Shown here: positions 31,560-40,944 of the stretch, piece after piece
Layout of the letters: every line of letters begins with the position of its first letter
Numbering within the stretch: the stretch's first letter is position 1
NCBI RefSeq assembly: GCF_003182485.1
Contig: NZ_QGTX01000001.1
Span: 558,001-622,000, forward strand
Length of the DNA: 64,000 nt
Direction of reading: 5' to 3'
Origin: Geodermatophilus normandii
GTDB lineage: Bacteria > Actinomycetota > Actinomycetes > Mycobacteriales > Geodermatophilaceae
Notes under the pieces: generated by a model
What the model was told of the DNA's origin: nothing
The model's database searches: none
The model's input: the letters and a program-made list of their open reading frames with translations, nothing else
Translations under genes and position numbers: made by a program

Positions 31560-34367
31560 TCAGCCCGAGTTGCGCAGCGCCGTCGCGATCCCGTTGATCG
31601 TCAGCTGGATGTTGCGCCGGACCAGCTCGTCGTCGTCGCCGGTGCGGCGGCGGCGCAGCATCTCCACCTGCAGGTGGTGCAGCGGCTCCAGGTAGGGGAA
31701 CCGGTTGCGGATGGAGCGGACCAGCGACGGGTTGTCGGCCAGCAGGGAGTCGTCGCCGGTGACCGCGAGCAGCATCCGGCAGCTGCGCTCGTGCTCGGCG
31801 GTGATCTGGTCGAACACCCGCGCGCGCAGCTCCTCGTCGGGCACCAGCCCGGCGTAGCGGGCGGCGAGCTCGAGGTCGGTCTTGGCCAGCACCATCCCCA
31901 TGTTCGACAGCACCGTGCGCAGGAACGGCCAGCGCCGGTGCAGCTCCCGCAGCCGGTCCAGGCGCGCGGGGTCGTCGCCGATCCAGGACTCCAGCGCCGA
32001 CCCGGTGCCGTACCAGCCGGGCAGCATGATCCGCGCCTGCGACCAGCTGAACACCCACGGGATGGCCCGCAGGTCGGCGATCCGGTCGCCGGCCTTGCGC
32101 GAGGGCGGCCGGCTGCCGATGTTGAGCTCGGCCAGCTCGCGGATCGGTGTCGCGGCGCGGAACCACTCCACGAAGCCCGGGGTGTCGTGCACCAGCGCGC
32201 GGTAGGCGTCCTGGGCGCGGGCGGCGAGGTCGTCGAGCAGCGCGTAGGCCTCCTCGGCGTCGTCGCCGAGCCCCTCGACGTCGAGCAGCGTCGCCTCCAG
32301 CGTGGCCGCGACCAGCGCCTCGAGGTTGCGGCGGGCGAGGGCCGGCTCGCCGTACTTGGCCGCGATGACCTCGCCCTGCTCGGTGAGCCGCAACGCCCCG
32401 GCCACCGCGCCGGGCGGCTGCGCGCGGATCGCCTCGTAGCTCGGCCCGCCGCCGCGCCCGACCGTGCCGCCGCGGCCGTGGAAGAGCCGCAGCCGGATGC
32501 CCTCGGCGCGCGCCACCTCGACCAGCGCCAGCTCGGCCCGGTACAGCGCCCAGTTGGCGGCCAGGTAGCCGCCGTCCTTGTTGCTGTCGGAGTAGCCGAG
32601 CATGACCTCCTGCGCGTCGCCCCGGTTGCGCACCAGCTCCCGGTACACCGGCTGGGCGAGGACGGCGGTCATCGTCTCGCCGGCGCCCTGCAGGTCGGCG
32701 ATCGTCTCGAACAGCGGCGAGATGCCGACCGGGCAGGTGGGGCCGTCCTCGCCGTCGGGGTCGAGCAGGCCGACCTCCTTGAGCAGGACGGCGACCTCCA
32801 GCACGTCGCTGACCGACTCGCACATGCTGATCACGTAGTTGGGGATCGCCCGCGGGCCCAGCAGCGCCACCTGCTCGGCGGCGGCCACCAGCAGGTCCAG
32901 CTCGCCGCGGGCCAGCTCGGAGAGCTCCGCGGCCGGGCGCACCAGCGGCCGGCGCATCCGCAGCTCACCGGCCAGCAGCTCCACCCGCGCGGCCTCGTCG
33001 AGGGACGCGTAGTCGGGGCAGACGCCGGCCCAGGCCAGCAGCTCGCCGACCACCTCCTCGTGGACGGAGGAGTTCTGCCGCATGTCCAGCCCGGCCAGGT
33101 GGAAGCCGAACACCTCGACGGCGTCGCGCAGCCGGGCCAGCCGGTCGTCGGCGAGCGCGCCGGCGCCGTGGCTGCGCAGCGAGGCGTCGACGACGGCGAG
33201 GTCGGCGATCAGCTCGCCGGGGGTGTCGTAGGGGGTGAGCTCGGCGTGCGGCGCGGCGCCGGGCACCCGCCCGAGGACCCGCCGCGCGGTGGCCGCCAGC
33301 CGTGCGTGCACCCCGTTCAGCGCCCGGCGGTAGGGCTCGTCGGCCCGGAACGGCGAGTCGTCGCGGGAGGCGTCGGCCAGGTGCGACAGCTCCGGCGTCG
33401 GCGTGACCAGCCGGTCGGACATCGAGAGCTCGCTGCGGAGCTCGACGAGCTCCGACAGGTGGTGGGCCAGCGCGGTCTCGGCCTGGCGGGTGCTGGCGCG
33501 GCGGACGGCGTCGGCGGTGACGAACGGGTTGCCGTCGCGGTCGCCGCCGATCCACGAGCCCGGCTGCAGCACCGGCTGCGTGGGCAGCCCGCTGGAGGGC
33601 CAGCGCTCCCCCAGCGCCCGGCGCAGGTCGGCGTTGATCTCGGGGACGACCCGGAACAGCGACAGGTCGTAGTAGCGCAGCGCCTCGTCGATCTCGTCGG
33701 CCAGCCGCAGCCGCGACAGCCGCAGCAGCGCCGTCTGCCACAGGGTCAGCACCGAGCGCTGCAGGGCCGTCGACCACCGCTGCTCGTCGACCTCGCCCGG
33801 CGCCATCCGGTCGCGCTCGCGGATGAGCTCGGCGACCTCCCGCTGGACCTGCGAGATCGTCCGGCGGCGCACCTCGGTCGGGTGCGCGGTGACCACCGGC
33901 ACGACCAGCGCGCCGGACAGCTCCCGCGCGACCACGTCGGGGTCGAGGCCGGCCCGGTCGAGCAGCGCGAAGGTGGCCGCGAGGCTGCCCGGCTGCGGCG
34001 GCGACCCCGCCCGGTGGTGGTGCCGGCGGCGGCGCTCGTGGTGCAGGTCCTCGGCGAGGTTGGCCAGCAGCGAGAAGTGGCTGAACGCGCGGATGACGTG
34101 GTTGGCCGCCCGGACGTCGAGGTCGCCGAGGCGGGCGGCCAGCCCGGCACGGTCGGTCTCCGAGCGGCGCACGGCGAAGGCCTGCACGCGGGTGGACTCG
34201 ACGAGGTCCAGGACGTCGTCGCCGGTCTGCTCGCGGATGACCTCACCGAGCACCCGGCCGAGGAGCCGGATGTCGTCCCGCAGCGGGGCGTCGTCGGCAC
34301 GGCCGTCCCCCTGCGGGTCTCGGCCGGGCAGGCGCAGGTCGGCGACGTCCACGGTGGCTTCGGACAT
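31560..34367 (-). CDS. ppc: Phosphoenolpyruvate carboxylase
   Basis: The 935-aa enzyme is of full family length and fixes bicarbonate onto PEP to give oxaloacetate for the TCA cycle. The catalytic His is in [13 protein letters not shown] (near 162), the PEP/bicarbonate site in [14 protein letters not shown], the essential Lys in [16 protein letters not shown] (near 597), and the mobile loop in [13 protein letters not shown]. The conserved C-terminal NSG carboxylate site is present. GATACT lies 7 nt before the ATG, consistent with a leaderless mRNA. A 15-bp palindromic word upstream (34384-34398) also occurs in front of the citrate synthase gene. Confidence 0.97.
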   Translation of the reverse strand: MSEATVDVADLRLPGRDPQGDGRADDAPLRDDIRLLGRVLGEVIREQTGDDVLDLVESTRVQAFAVRRSETDRAGLAARLGDLDVRAANHVIRAFSHFSLLANLAEDLHHERRRRHHHRAGSPPQPGSLAATFALLDRAGLDPDVVARELSGALVVPVVTAHPTEVRRRTISQVQREVAELIRERDRMAPGEVDEQRWSTALQRSVLTLWQTALLRLSRLRLADEIDEALRYYDLSLFRVVPEINADLRRALGERWPSSGLPTQPVLQPGSWIGGDRDGNPFVTADAVRRASTRQAETALAHHLSELVELRSELSMSDRLVTPTPELSHLADASRDDSPFRADEPYRRALNGVHARLAATARRVLGRVPGAAPHAELTPYDTPGELIADLAVVDASLRSHGAGALADDRLARLRDAVEVFGFHLAGLDMRQNSSVHEEVVGELLAWAGVCPDYASLDEAARVELLAGELRMRRPLVRPAAELSELARGELDLLVAAAEQVALLGPRAIPNYVISMCESVSDVLEVAVLLKEVGLLDPDGEDGPTCPVGISPLFETIADLQGAGETMTAVLAQPVYRELVRNRGDAQEVMLGYSDSNKDGGYLAANWALYRAELALVEVARAEGIRLRLFHGRGGTVGRGGGPSYEAIRAQPPGAVAGALRLTEQGEVIAAKYGEPALARRNLEALVAATLEATLLDVEGLGDDAEEAYALLDDLAARAQDAYRALVHDTPGFVEWFRAATPIRELAELNIGSRPPSRKAGDRIADLRAIPWVFSWSQARIMLPGWYGTGSALESWIGDDPARLDRLRELHRRWPFLRTVLSNMGMVLAKTDLELAARYAGLVPDEELRARVFDQITAEHERSCRMLLAVTGDDSLLADNPSLVRSIRNRFPYLEPLHHLQVEMLRRRRTGDDDELVRRNIQLTINGIATALRNSG

Positions 34368-34383
34368 GGAGGGCAGTATCCGT

Positions 34384-34398
34384 CCCCCGTGTGACGGG
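34384..34398. promoter_or_regulatory. CCCCCGTGTGACGGG word upstream of ppc
   Basis: An inverted repeat CCCGT-GTG-ACGGG lies 17 bp before the ppc start. The identical 15-mer occurs at 41649-41663 between pdxH and citrate synthase. It could be a shared regulator site for anaplerotic and TCA genes. This is inference from two copies. Confidence 0.3.
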
Positions 34399-34424
34399 CG
34401 GGTGTCGCGGGCACCTGCCCGCCC

Positions 34425-35327
34425 GTGCTGACGCTGCGCGCCACCCCCGCCGACCCCGCTCCCGCCGGCCACGGGGAGGGCCCCACCTGGGACGCCGCCC
34501 GCTCCGAGCTGCTGTGGGTCGACATCTCCGCCGGCCTGGTCCGCCGCGCGACCCTCGACGGCGACACCCTGGCCGACGCCGGCTCGCTGCGCGCCGGGGA
34601 CACCGTGGGCGCCGTCGTCCCCGCGGCGGCCGGCGGCTGGCTCGCCGCGGCCGGCGGCAGCTTCACCCACCTGGCCGACGACGGCACCGCCCGCGTCCTG
34701 CTCGAGCTGACCGGCGTGGGCGGCAGCGAGGCCGACGGCGGCACCCGCATGAACGACGCCAAGTGCGACCGGGCCGGGCGGTTCTACGCCGGGACCATGG
34801 CCTTCGACGAGCGCCCCGGCGCCGGCGTCCTCTACCGGCTCGACACCGACGGCACCGTGACCACCGTCCGGGAGGACCTCACGGTCTCCAACGGCCTGGG
34901 CTGGTCACCCGACGACCGCACCGTCTACCTCGCCGACTCCGGCCCGGGGCTGGTGCACGCCTTCGACCACGACCCGGGCAGCGGCGAGTGGAGCAACGCC
35001 CGCGTGCTGCTGGAGACCGGCGGCGCCGACGGCGTCGCCGACGGGCTCACCGTCGACGACGAGGGCTGCCTCTGGACGGCGATGTGGGGCGGCGGCCAGG
35101 TGCGCCGGTGGTCCCCCGAGGGTGAGCTGCTCGCCGTCGTCGAGGTGCCGGTGGCCAACACCTCCAGCTGCGCCTTCGCCGGTCCCGACCGGGGCCTGCT
35201 GGTGATCAGCACCGCGCACGGCGAGGGGGACGAGGAGCAGGCCGGGCGGCTGTTCACCGTCCGGCCGGGCGTGACCGGCCCGCCCGCGAGCCCCTACCGC
35301 GGCCCGCTGGCGGCCCTGCGCCAGTAG
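34425..35327 (+). CDS. SMP-30/gluconolactonase/LRE-family lactonase
   Basis: The 300-aa six-bladed propeller shows [18 protein letters not shown] (metal Glu), [18 protein letters not shown] (Asn-Asp site), [18 protein letters not shown] (Asn, Asp) and [20 protein letters not shown] (catalytic Asp). The family hydrolyses sugar lactones with a divalent metal. GTG 34425 starts right at the domain. It is divergent from ppc. Confidence 0.92.
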   Translation: MLTLRATPADPAPAGHGEGPTWDAARSELLWVDISAGLVRRATLDGDTLADAGSLRAGDTVGAVVPAAAGGWLAAAGGSFTHLADDGTARVLLELTGVGGSEADGGTRMNDAKCDRAGRFYAGTMAFDERPGAGVLYRLDTDGTVTTVREDLTVSNGLGWSPDDRTVYLADSGPGLVHAFDHDPGSGEWSNARVLLETGGADGVADGLTVDDEGCLWTAMWGGGQVRRWSPEGELLAVVEVPVANTSSCAFAGPDRGLLVISTAHGEGDEEQAGRLFTVRPGVTGPPASPYRGPLAALRQ

Positions 35328-35387
35328 GAGGACCCCACCGCCCCCGCCACTCGGAGGCTCGCGGCGGGCCCCTGCGGTGGGGCCGGC
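35328..35387. repeat. Dispersed terminator-like element, copy 1
   Basis: The 60 bp between two convergent genes form a two-level hairpin. The outer stem is CCCCACCGC/GCGGTGGGG (35333-35341 with 35374-35382) and the inner stem is CCCGCC/GGCGGG. The sequence is clearly related to 57440-57492, also in a convergent gap, sharing GGCGGGC-C-CCTGCGG. It probably serves as a bidirectional terminator. Confidence 0.6.
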
Positions 35388-36248
35388 TCAGCTCTCCTGC
35401 AGCAGCGCCAGGGCCGCGGCGGCGAGCTGGTCGCCGGCGGCGGCGCCGCGCTCGAACTCCTCGGCCGCGCCGGCGATGTCGCCGCGGTCGGCCAGGAGCA
35501 CGCCGAGGTTGTGGTGGCAGTAGGCGTCGCCCGCGTGGATGCCGGCGCGGTAGGCCTCCTCGGCCGCCTCGTCGTCGCCCAGCTCCTCGCGGTAGAGGTT
35601 GCCCAGGGGCAGCCACGCCACCTGCTCGCCGAGCTTGGCACCGCGCTCGAGCACCGAGCGGGCCTCCTCGGCGCGGCCGGTCTGCAGCAGCAGCGCCGCG
35701 AGGTCGGCGCGCGCGGCGGCGAAGTGGGCGGCCCCGGCGCGCAGCCGCGCCTCGAGGGCGGGGTCGAGGGTGGCGCACCACTGCCAGCAGGCGGCCACGG
35801 CGTCGGCCTCGGCGTCCCCGGCGGCGGCGAGCTCCTCGGCGACGGCCAGCGCCTGCTCCCGCTCCCCCTGCTCGCGCAGCAGGAACGCCAGCTGCAGCCC
35901 GCCCTCGGTGTCCCCGGCCTCGGCGGCCCCTCGGTAGGCGGCCATGGCCCCCGCGAGGTCGCCGAGCTGCTCGAGCACCAGCCCGAGGTTGCGCCAGGCG
36001 TCGGACTCGCCACCGGCCAGCGCGACCTCGTAGGCGTCGACGGCCTCGGCCCAGCGCTCCTGCGCGGCCAGGCTGTTGCCCAGGTCGTAGTAGCCGGTGA
36101 CGTCACCGAGGGCCGCCGCGCGGCGGAAGCACCACTCGGCGTCGGTCAGCCGGCCGGCGTCGGCGAGGTCGCAGCCCAGCTCGATCAGCTCGTCGGCGTC
36201 CTCGGAGGCCTGCAGCCGCCAGAGGCGCGCGTCCAGGTCCTCGGTCAT
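35388..36248 (-). CDS. TPR/Sel1-like repeat protein
   Basis: The 286-aa protein is made of helical repeats with the A-G-x-G-D-A-x-x-x-L pattern, for example YYDLGNSLAAQERWAEAVDAYEVALAGGESDAWRNLGLVLEQLGDLAGAMAAYRGAAEAGD and later HHNLGVLLADRGDIAGAAEEFERGAAAGD. About seven units are visible, with no signal peptide or membrane segment. It is a likely cytosolic protein-protein scaffold. ATG 36248 lies 7 nt after CATCAT, perhaps leaderless. Partner unknown. Confidence 0.82.
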   Translation of the reverse strand: MTEDLDARLWRLQASEDADELIELGCDLADAGRLTDAEWCFRRAAALGDVTGYYDLGNSLAAQERWAEAVDAYEVALAGGESDAWRNLGLVLEQLGDLAGAMAAYRGAAEAGDTEGGLQLAFLLREQGEREQALAVAEELAAAGDAEADAVAACWQWCATLDPALEARLRAGAAHFAAARADLAALLLQTGRAEEARSVLERGAKLGEQVAWLPLGNLYREELGDDEAAEEAYRAGIHAGDAYCHHNLGVLLADRGDIAGAAEEFERGAAAGDQLAAAALALLQES

Positions 36249-36325
36249 GGCGCCGATGATGGCCGCGCTGACCTGGGCGCACGCCCTCCGTCGGGGTGAG
36301 GTCACCCCAACGTGTCCGGCGCTCG

Positions 36326-36351
36326 TCCCGGCGGGTGTCGCCCCGCCGGGA
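36326..36351 (-). terminator. Hairpin directly after the ABC permease gene
   Basis: TCCCGGCGGG-TGTCGC-CCCGCCGGGA, a perfect 10-bp stem, begins on the base after the stop codon at 36352-36354. There is no U-tract. Confidence 0.7.
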
Positions 36352-37530
36352 TCAGGCCTCGCCGGCCCGCAGCGCCTCCCGCAGCTTGGTCTTACCGCCG
36401 GTCCGCAGCAGGGCCCCGGAGTACACCCGGCCGCCCAGCCGGACCACCAGCGCGATGGCCACCAGCATGAGGACGACGGCCACGGCGACCTCCCACAGCG
36501 CCACGTCGCCGGCCGCCTGGCGCACCGGCATGACCATCGGCGAGAGGCCCGGAACGTAGGAGGTCACGACCGCCAGCGTCCCGTCCGGGTCGCTCGCCGC
36601 CTGGACGGCCACGACGAACCCGGCCACCAGCACCAGCGACGCCGGCGTCAGCACGCTGCCGAGGTCCTCCTGCCGGCTCACCAGCGAGGCGGCGACGGCG
36701 AACAGCGAGGCGTACAGGGCGTAGCCGAGCACGAACCAGAACAGCAGCCACAGCACCGTCCCGACCAGCTCGCCGGGCAGGTCCACGACGTCGAAGGCCA
36801 GCGCCCCGCCGATCCCGATCGCGGCGATGACGGCGATCTGCCCGAGGCCGAGGACGCCGAGGCCGAGGATCTTGCCGGCCAGCAGCTGCCACGGCCTCAT
36901 CGTGGCCAGCAGCAGCTCGACCACCCGGCTGGACTTCTCCTCGACCACGCCCTGCGCGACGAACTGCGCGAAGAGGATGAGCAGGCTGTAGAGCAGCACG
37001 ACCCCGATGACGGCGACGACGGTGCGCTGCGTGTCGGCCGCGGAGTCGCCGTCGAGTGCCGTCACCGTGAGCTGCGGCAGGTCGGAGGGGTCGACGCCGG
37101 CCTGCGCCAGCGCGTCGCCCAGCGCCACCGCGCCGACGGCCCCGGACACGACCGCCTCCAGCGTGGTGTCGGGGTCGACGACCACGAGCTCGGGAGCGCT
37201 GCTGCCGCCGACGAGTGCGCCGTCGACCTCCTCGTCCTCGACGGCGGTGCGCGCCGCGTCGTCGGTGTCGAAGCGGACCACCTCGACGTCGACGTCGAGC
37301 GCCTCGCCCTGCGCCTCGAGCGCGGTGTCCACCTGACCGGGGTCACCGACCACCCCGATCCGGCTGGTGTCCTCCCCGGAGTTGACGACGACCTGGAAGA
37401 CCAGCACGCCGAGGATCAGCACGATCATCAGCACCGAGCTGGCGATGAACGTCTTGTCGCGGACGCGCGAGGAGATCTCGCGCCCGGCGACCAGGCGGAC
37501 CAGCCGGCCGCTCGACAGCGGCGCGCTCAC
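36352..37530 (-). CDS. ABC-2 type permease (NatB-like)
   Basis: The 392-aa permease has an N-terminal cytosolic AGREISSRVRDKTF motif and a first helix at about 27-48. A large extracytoplasmic domain of about 110 residues (VVGDPGQVDTALEAQGEALDVDVEVVRFD) precedes five or six helices. FAQFVAQGVVEEKSSRVVELLLATMRPWQLLAGKILGLG is the NatB/YhaP hallmark. It forms an exporter with the ATPase overlapping it by 4 bp (GTGA). Relatives extrude sodium or drugs. The substrate is not determined. Confidence 0.9.
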   Translation of the reverse strand: MSAPLSSGRLVRLVAGREISSRVRDKTFIASSVLMIVLILGVLVFQVVVNSGEDTSRIGVVGDPGQVDTALEAQGEALDVDVEVVRFDTDDAARTAVEDEEVDGALVGGSSAPELVVVDPDTTLEAVVSGAVGAVALGDALAQAGVDPSDLPQLTVTALDGDSAADTQRTVVAVIGVVLLYSLLILFAQFVAQGVVEEKSSRVVELLLATMRPWQLLAGKILGLGVLGLGQIAVIAAIGIGGALAFDVVDLPGELVGTVLWLLFWFVLGYALYASLFAVAASLVSRQEDLGSVLTPASLVLVAGFVVAVQAASDPDGTLAVVTSYVPGLSPMVMPVRQAAGDVALWEVAVAVVLMLVAIALVVRLGGRVYSGALLRTGGKTKLREALRAGEA

Positions 37531-38456
37531 GCCGCCACCTCCTCGCGGACCGCGGCCCGCTGCGCCGGGTCGGCGACGACCTCGCGGAACAGCTCGACCA
37601 GCGTGGCCTCGCGCCAGGCGAAGTGGGTGACCCGGCCGGTGCGCAGCGCGGCGGCGAGCACCTGCTGGTCGTCGGTGTCCCCGGCGAGCTCGAGCAGCGT
37701 GTCGCCGGCCCGCTCGGAGACCACCCGGACGCCGGGCACGGCGGCCGCCCAGCCCGGCGCGGCGTCGGGGACGACGACCCGCAGCACCCGGCCGGACTCG
37801 CGGCGCCGCAACTCCTCGACGGTGCCGGTGGCGACCATCCGGCCGCGGGCGAGGATGCCGACCGAGTCGCACAGCCGCTCGACCAGGTCGAGCTGGTGGC
37901 TGGAGAACACGACGGGCACGCCGGCGCGGCACCGCTCGAACAGCGCCTCGGCCAGCGCGTCGACGCCGACCGGGTCCAGGCCGCTGAACGGCTCGTCGAG
38001 GATGAGCACCTCGGGCCGGCTGACCAGCGCGGCGGCCAGCTGCACGCGCTGCTGGTTGCCCAGCGACAGCTTCTCGACCGGGTCGCCGCGGCGCTCGGCC
38101 AGGCCGAGGCGGCCCGACCACTCCTCGGCGGCGCGGGCCGCGGCGGCGGTGTCCATGCCGTGCAGCCGCGCGAAGTAGGACAGCTGCTCGGCCACCCGCA
38201 TCTTCGGGTAGAGCCCGCGCTCCTCCGGCATGTAGCCGATGCGCCGCCGGGCCTCCTCGTCCAGGGGCCGGCCGCGCCAGCGCACCTCACCGGCGTCGGC
38301 CCGGGCCAGGCCCATCGCGATGCGCATCGTCGTCGTCTTCCCGGCCCCGTTGGACCCGCAGAAGCCGAACATCGAGCCGGGGGCGACGGTGAAGCCGACA
38401 CCCTCCAGCACGCGGTTGTCGCCGTAGCTCTTGTGGAGCCCGTCGAACTCGAGCAC
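37527..38456 (-). CDS. ABC transporter ATP-binding protein (NatA/YhaQ-like)
   Basis: The 309-aa ATPase has Walker A GSNGAGKTT (Ser instead of the usual Pro), signature LSLGNQQRVQLAAAL, Walker B VLILDEPFSGLDPVG and switch His in FSSHQLDLVE. The LSLGNQQ signature is typical of the YhaQ/NatA group. GTG 38456 has a GGAGGGG site. It is coupled to the permease gene downstream. Confidence 0.92.
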   Translation of the reverse strand: MLEFDGLHKSYGDNRVLEGVGFTVAPGSMFGFCGSNGAGKTTTMRIAMGLARADAGEVRWRGRPLDEEARRRIGYMPEERGLYPKMRVAEQLSYFARLHGMDTAAAARAAEEWSGRLGLAERRGDPVEKLSLGNQQRVQLAAALVSRPEVLILDEPFSGLDPVGVDALAEALFERCRAGVPVVFSSHQLDLVERLCDSVGILARGRMVATGTVEELRRRESGRVLRVVVPDAAPGWAAAVPGVRVVSERAGDTLLELAGDTDDQQVLAAALRTGRVTHFAWREATLVELFREVVADPAQRAAVREEVAA

Positions 38457-38591
38457 TGCCCCTCCGTCCAGAGATCCCCGTGCCCCGGCGACGCTATCGG
38501 GCGGGACGACGCCGCCGACACATCCGATCCGAACCGGGTCCGGAACGTGACCCGGCTCGCGGGCCGGACACACCTGCGGTGTCATCGGGGC

Positions 38592-39269
38592 ATGAGCCAG
38601 GAGAACGTCCCCGCCAGCCCACCGTCGGGCGTCGGGCTGGACGGCCTGCGGCAGGCGGCGGCCGGGTGCCGGGCCTGCGAGCTGTGGGAGCCGGCGACCC
38701 AGACGGTCTTCGGGGAGGGCCCCGAGACCGCGCGCATCGTGTTCGTCGGCGAGCAGCCCGGCGACCAGGAGGACCGCAGGGGCGAGCCGTTCGTCGGCCC
38801 GGCCGGCCGGCTGCTGGACCGGGCGCTCGCCGACGCCGGGATCGAGCGGAACGACGCCTACGTCACCAACGCCGTCAAGCACTTCCGGTTCACGCCCACG
38901 GCCAAGCGGCGCATCCACCAGTCGCCGGGCGCGGAGCACGTCCGGGCCTGCCGGCCGTGGCTCGAGGCGGAGTTCGAGGTGCTCAAGCCCGAGGTCGTCG
39001 TCTGCCTGGGCGCGACCGCCGCCAAGGCCCTCATCTCGCCGTCGTTCCGGATCACCAAGGAGCGCGGCGTGCTCATGCCCTGGACGCCGCCCGGCGTCGC
39101 CCGTGCCGAGGCCGGCGACGACGAGCCCGACGAGGACGCCCCGGCGCAGACCTGGATGCTGGCCACCGCCCACCCCTCGGCGGTGCTGCGGGTGCCCGAC
39201 GAGGACCGCCCGAAGGCCTACGACGCGCTGGTCGCCGACCTGCGCGTGGTCGCCGGCGCGCTGGCCTGA
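38592..39269 (+). CDS. UdgX-type uracil-DNA glycosylase
   Basis: The 225-aa family 4-like uracil-DNA glycosylase has GEQPGDQEDRRGEPFVGPAGRLLDRAL (active-site motif A), TNAVKHFRFT and a C-terminal ATAHPSAVLR motif. It carries the UdgX-specific insert KRRIHQSP. In the characterised mycobacterial protein, the His of this insert links covalently to the deoxyribose after uracil removal. Three N-terminal cysteine ligands of the Fe-S cluster are consistent (CRAC, then later Cys). ATG 38592 is 6 nt after TGTCAT. It is divergent from the ABC genes. Confidence 0.93.
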   Translation: MSQENVPASPPSGVGLDGLRQAAAGCRACELWEPATQTVFGEGPETARIVFVGEQPGDQEDRRGEPFVGPAGRLLDRALADAGIERNDAYVTNAVKHFRFTPTAKRRIHQSPGAEHVRACRPWLEAEFEVLKPEVVVCLGATAAKALISPSFRITKERGVLMPWTPPGVARAEAGDDEPDEDAPAQTWMLATAHPSAVLRVPDEDRPKAYDALVADLRVVAGALA

Positions 39270-39273
39270 CGCC

Positions 39274-39555
39274 GTGGACCGGCTCCACACGGCCGAGGCC
39301 ACCGCCGCCGGAGCCCGGACCGGCCAGGTGCGCACCTCCGACGGCCGGCTCGACGTGCACCTGTCCCGCCCCGCCGAGACGGGTGGCGACGGCGGCCCCG
39401 GCTACTCCGGTCTCGGCGTCGACCCCACCGCCCGGCTCCCCGCCCTGGACGCGGAGGAGGGGCGGGCGCTGGTGGAGCGCACGCACACCATCTGCCCGCA
39501 CTCGCGCGCCACGCGGGGCGACGTCGAGGTGGGCCTGCACGTGGCCGGGGACTAG
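39274..39555 (+). CDS. Ohr/OsmC-family protein with internal deletion
   Basis: The 93-aa protein matches both ends of organic hydroperoxide resistance protein Ohr (about 140 aa). The N-terminus LHTAEATAAGARTGQVRTSDGRLDVHLSRP and the C-terminus VDPTARLPALDAEEGRALVERTHTICPHSRATRGDVEVGLHV are intact. The central 45 or so residues, with the peroxidatic Cys in the GYAACF helix, are absent after TGGDGG. The second Cys (ICPHS) remains. It cannot perform the normal thiol peroxidase reaction. The frame is intact, so this is an in-frame loss of about 140 bp. It is convergent with the MFS gene through a shared CTAG. Confidence 0.72.
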   Translation: MDRLHTAEATAAGARTGQVRTSDGRLDVHLSRPAETGGDGGPGYSGLGVDPTARLPALDAEEGRALVERTHTICPHSRATRGDVEVGLHVAGD

Positions 39556-40944
39556 CCGCCCGACCGCGACGCCCGGAAGTGCAGGAACGAGGGCACCAGC
39601 AGCGCGACGACGACCATGGCGACCACGACGACGACCCCGCCGGACACCATCGCCACGCCGACGCCCGCGGCGCTGGCCATCGCCCCGGCGCGCAGGTCGC
39701 CCAGCCGCGGGCCGCCCGCGACGACGACGATGAACACGCCCTGCATGCGGCCGCGCATCTCGTCGGGCGCGGCGGTCTGCAGCATCGACGAGCGCAGCAC
39801 CGCGCTGACCATGTCGCCGGCACCGGCGACCGCCAGGAACAGCACGGCGAGCCAGAGCGACGGCGCCAGCCCGAAGCCGACGATCGCCACGCCCCACACG
39901 ACGATGGCGGCGAGCACCACCGCGCCCTGCCGGTCGACCCGCGACACCCAGCCCGAGGTCAGCCCCATGAGCAGCGCCCCGATCGAGATGCCGGCGAACA
40001 GCCAGCCGTAGGCGTTGGGCGAGCCGGCGTAGCGGCCCTCGGCGAGCTCGGGGAACACCGCCTGCGGCCAGGCGAACAGCATCGCGATCACGTCGACGAC
40101 GAAGGTCATGAGCAGCACCGGCTGGGTGCGCAGGAACGTGAAGCCCTCGCCCACCCCGCGCAGCGCGGCGCCCGGGCGCAGCGGCCCGGCCACGCCGGCC
40201 GGGGCAGCGGCGGCAGGCCGCGGATGAGCACGGCGGCGACCAGCAGCGTGGCGGCGTCGACCAGGTAGGCCACGAAGATGTCGCCGAGGGCGATGAGCAG
40301 GCCCGCCGCCAGCGGCCCGGCGATGACGCCGACCTGCCGCACGGTCATCGCCAGGGCGTTGGCCGCGGCCACCCCTCGGCGCCGACCAGCGCGGGGATCA
40401 CCGCGCTGCGGGCGGGCTGGTTGACCGCGGTCAGGCCGGAGACGGCGGCCACCAGCAGCCACAGCAGCCAGAGGTTGCCACCGCCGGGCAGCAGCGCCTG
40501 CGCGGCCAGCAGCGCGCTGGTGACCGCCGAGCCGACGCCGGTGACCAGCATCAGCCTGCGGCGGTCCATCGCGTCGGCGATGGCGCCGCCGAGCAGGCCG
40601 AAGACGACCAGCGGGACCAGCGACACGATCGAGGTGACGCCGACCAGCAGCGAGTCGCCGGTCAGTGCGTAGACCTGGTACGGGACGGCGACCAGCGTCA
40701 TCTGCTGGCCGACCATCGTCGCGGTCAGCCCCCAGAACAGCCGCCGGTAACCGGGATCGCGCAGGGGGCTGGTGTCGATCGCCCAGCCCCTCGGCGACGG
40801 GGACCGGCGGCGCGGCACGGGCGCGGGCTCGGCGACCTCCCCCGGCTCGACCGGGTCGAGGGGCAGCTGCCCGCCGGGCCGGCCCCGCTGCAGGGGCCCG
40901 CGCCGAGCCTGCGAGGTGTGGGGGGCAGCGGGGTCCTTCCTCAC
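39552..40944 (-). pseudogene. MFS transporter, broken by two one-base losses
   Basis: GTG 40944 (overlapping the pdxH stop) starts a Pro/Arg-rich leader. Then DTSPLRDPGYRRLFWGLTATMVGQQMTLVAVPYQVYAL follows, a typical MFS beginning. Homology leaves the frame at about 40376 in a GGGG run (VIPALVGAEG, then VAAANALAMTV) and again at about 40203 in a CCCC run (RGLPPLP, then AGVAGPLRPG). It finishes TFLRTQPVLLMTFVVDVIAML ... SFLHFRASRSGG. Both repairs add one base. Joined, it is an exporter of about 464 aa with 12 helices of the enterobactin-exporter/drug-efflux type. The drug or siderophore substrate is unknown. Confidence 0.78.

Noticed and set aside
29473-32823. A 1116-codon minus-strand open frame joining PEP carboxylase and inositol phosphatase regions
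   Set aside because: Only the 3' third codes the phosphatase. The upstream part is a shadow of the glycosyltransferase and of PEP carboxylase in another frame, not a fusion protein.
34381-34425. A terminator between ppc and the SMP-30 gene
   Set aside because: The genes are divergent, so no terminator is expected; the inverted repeats there are better explained as promoter or operator sequence.
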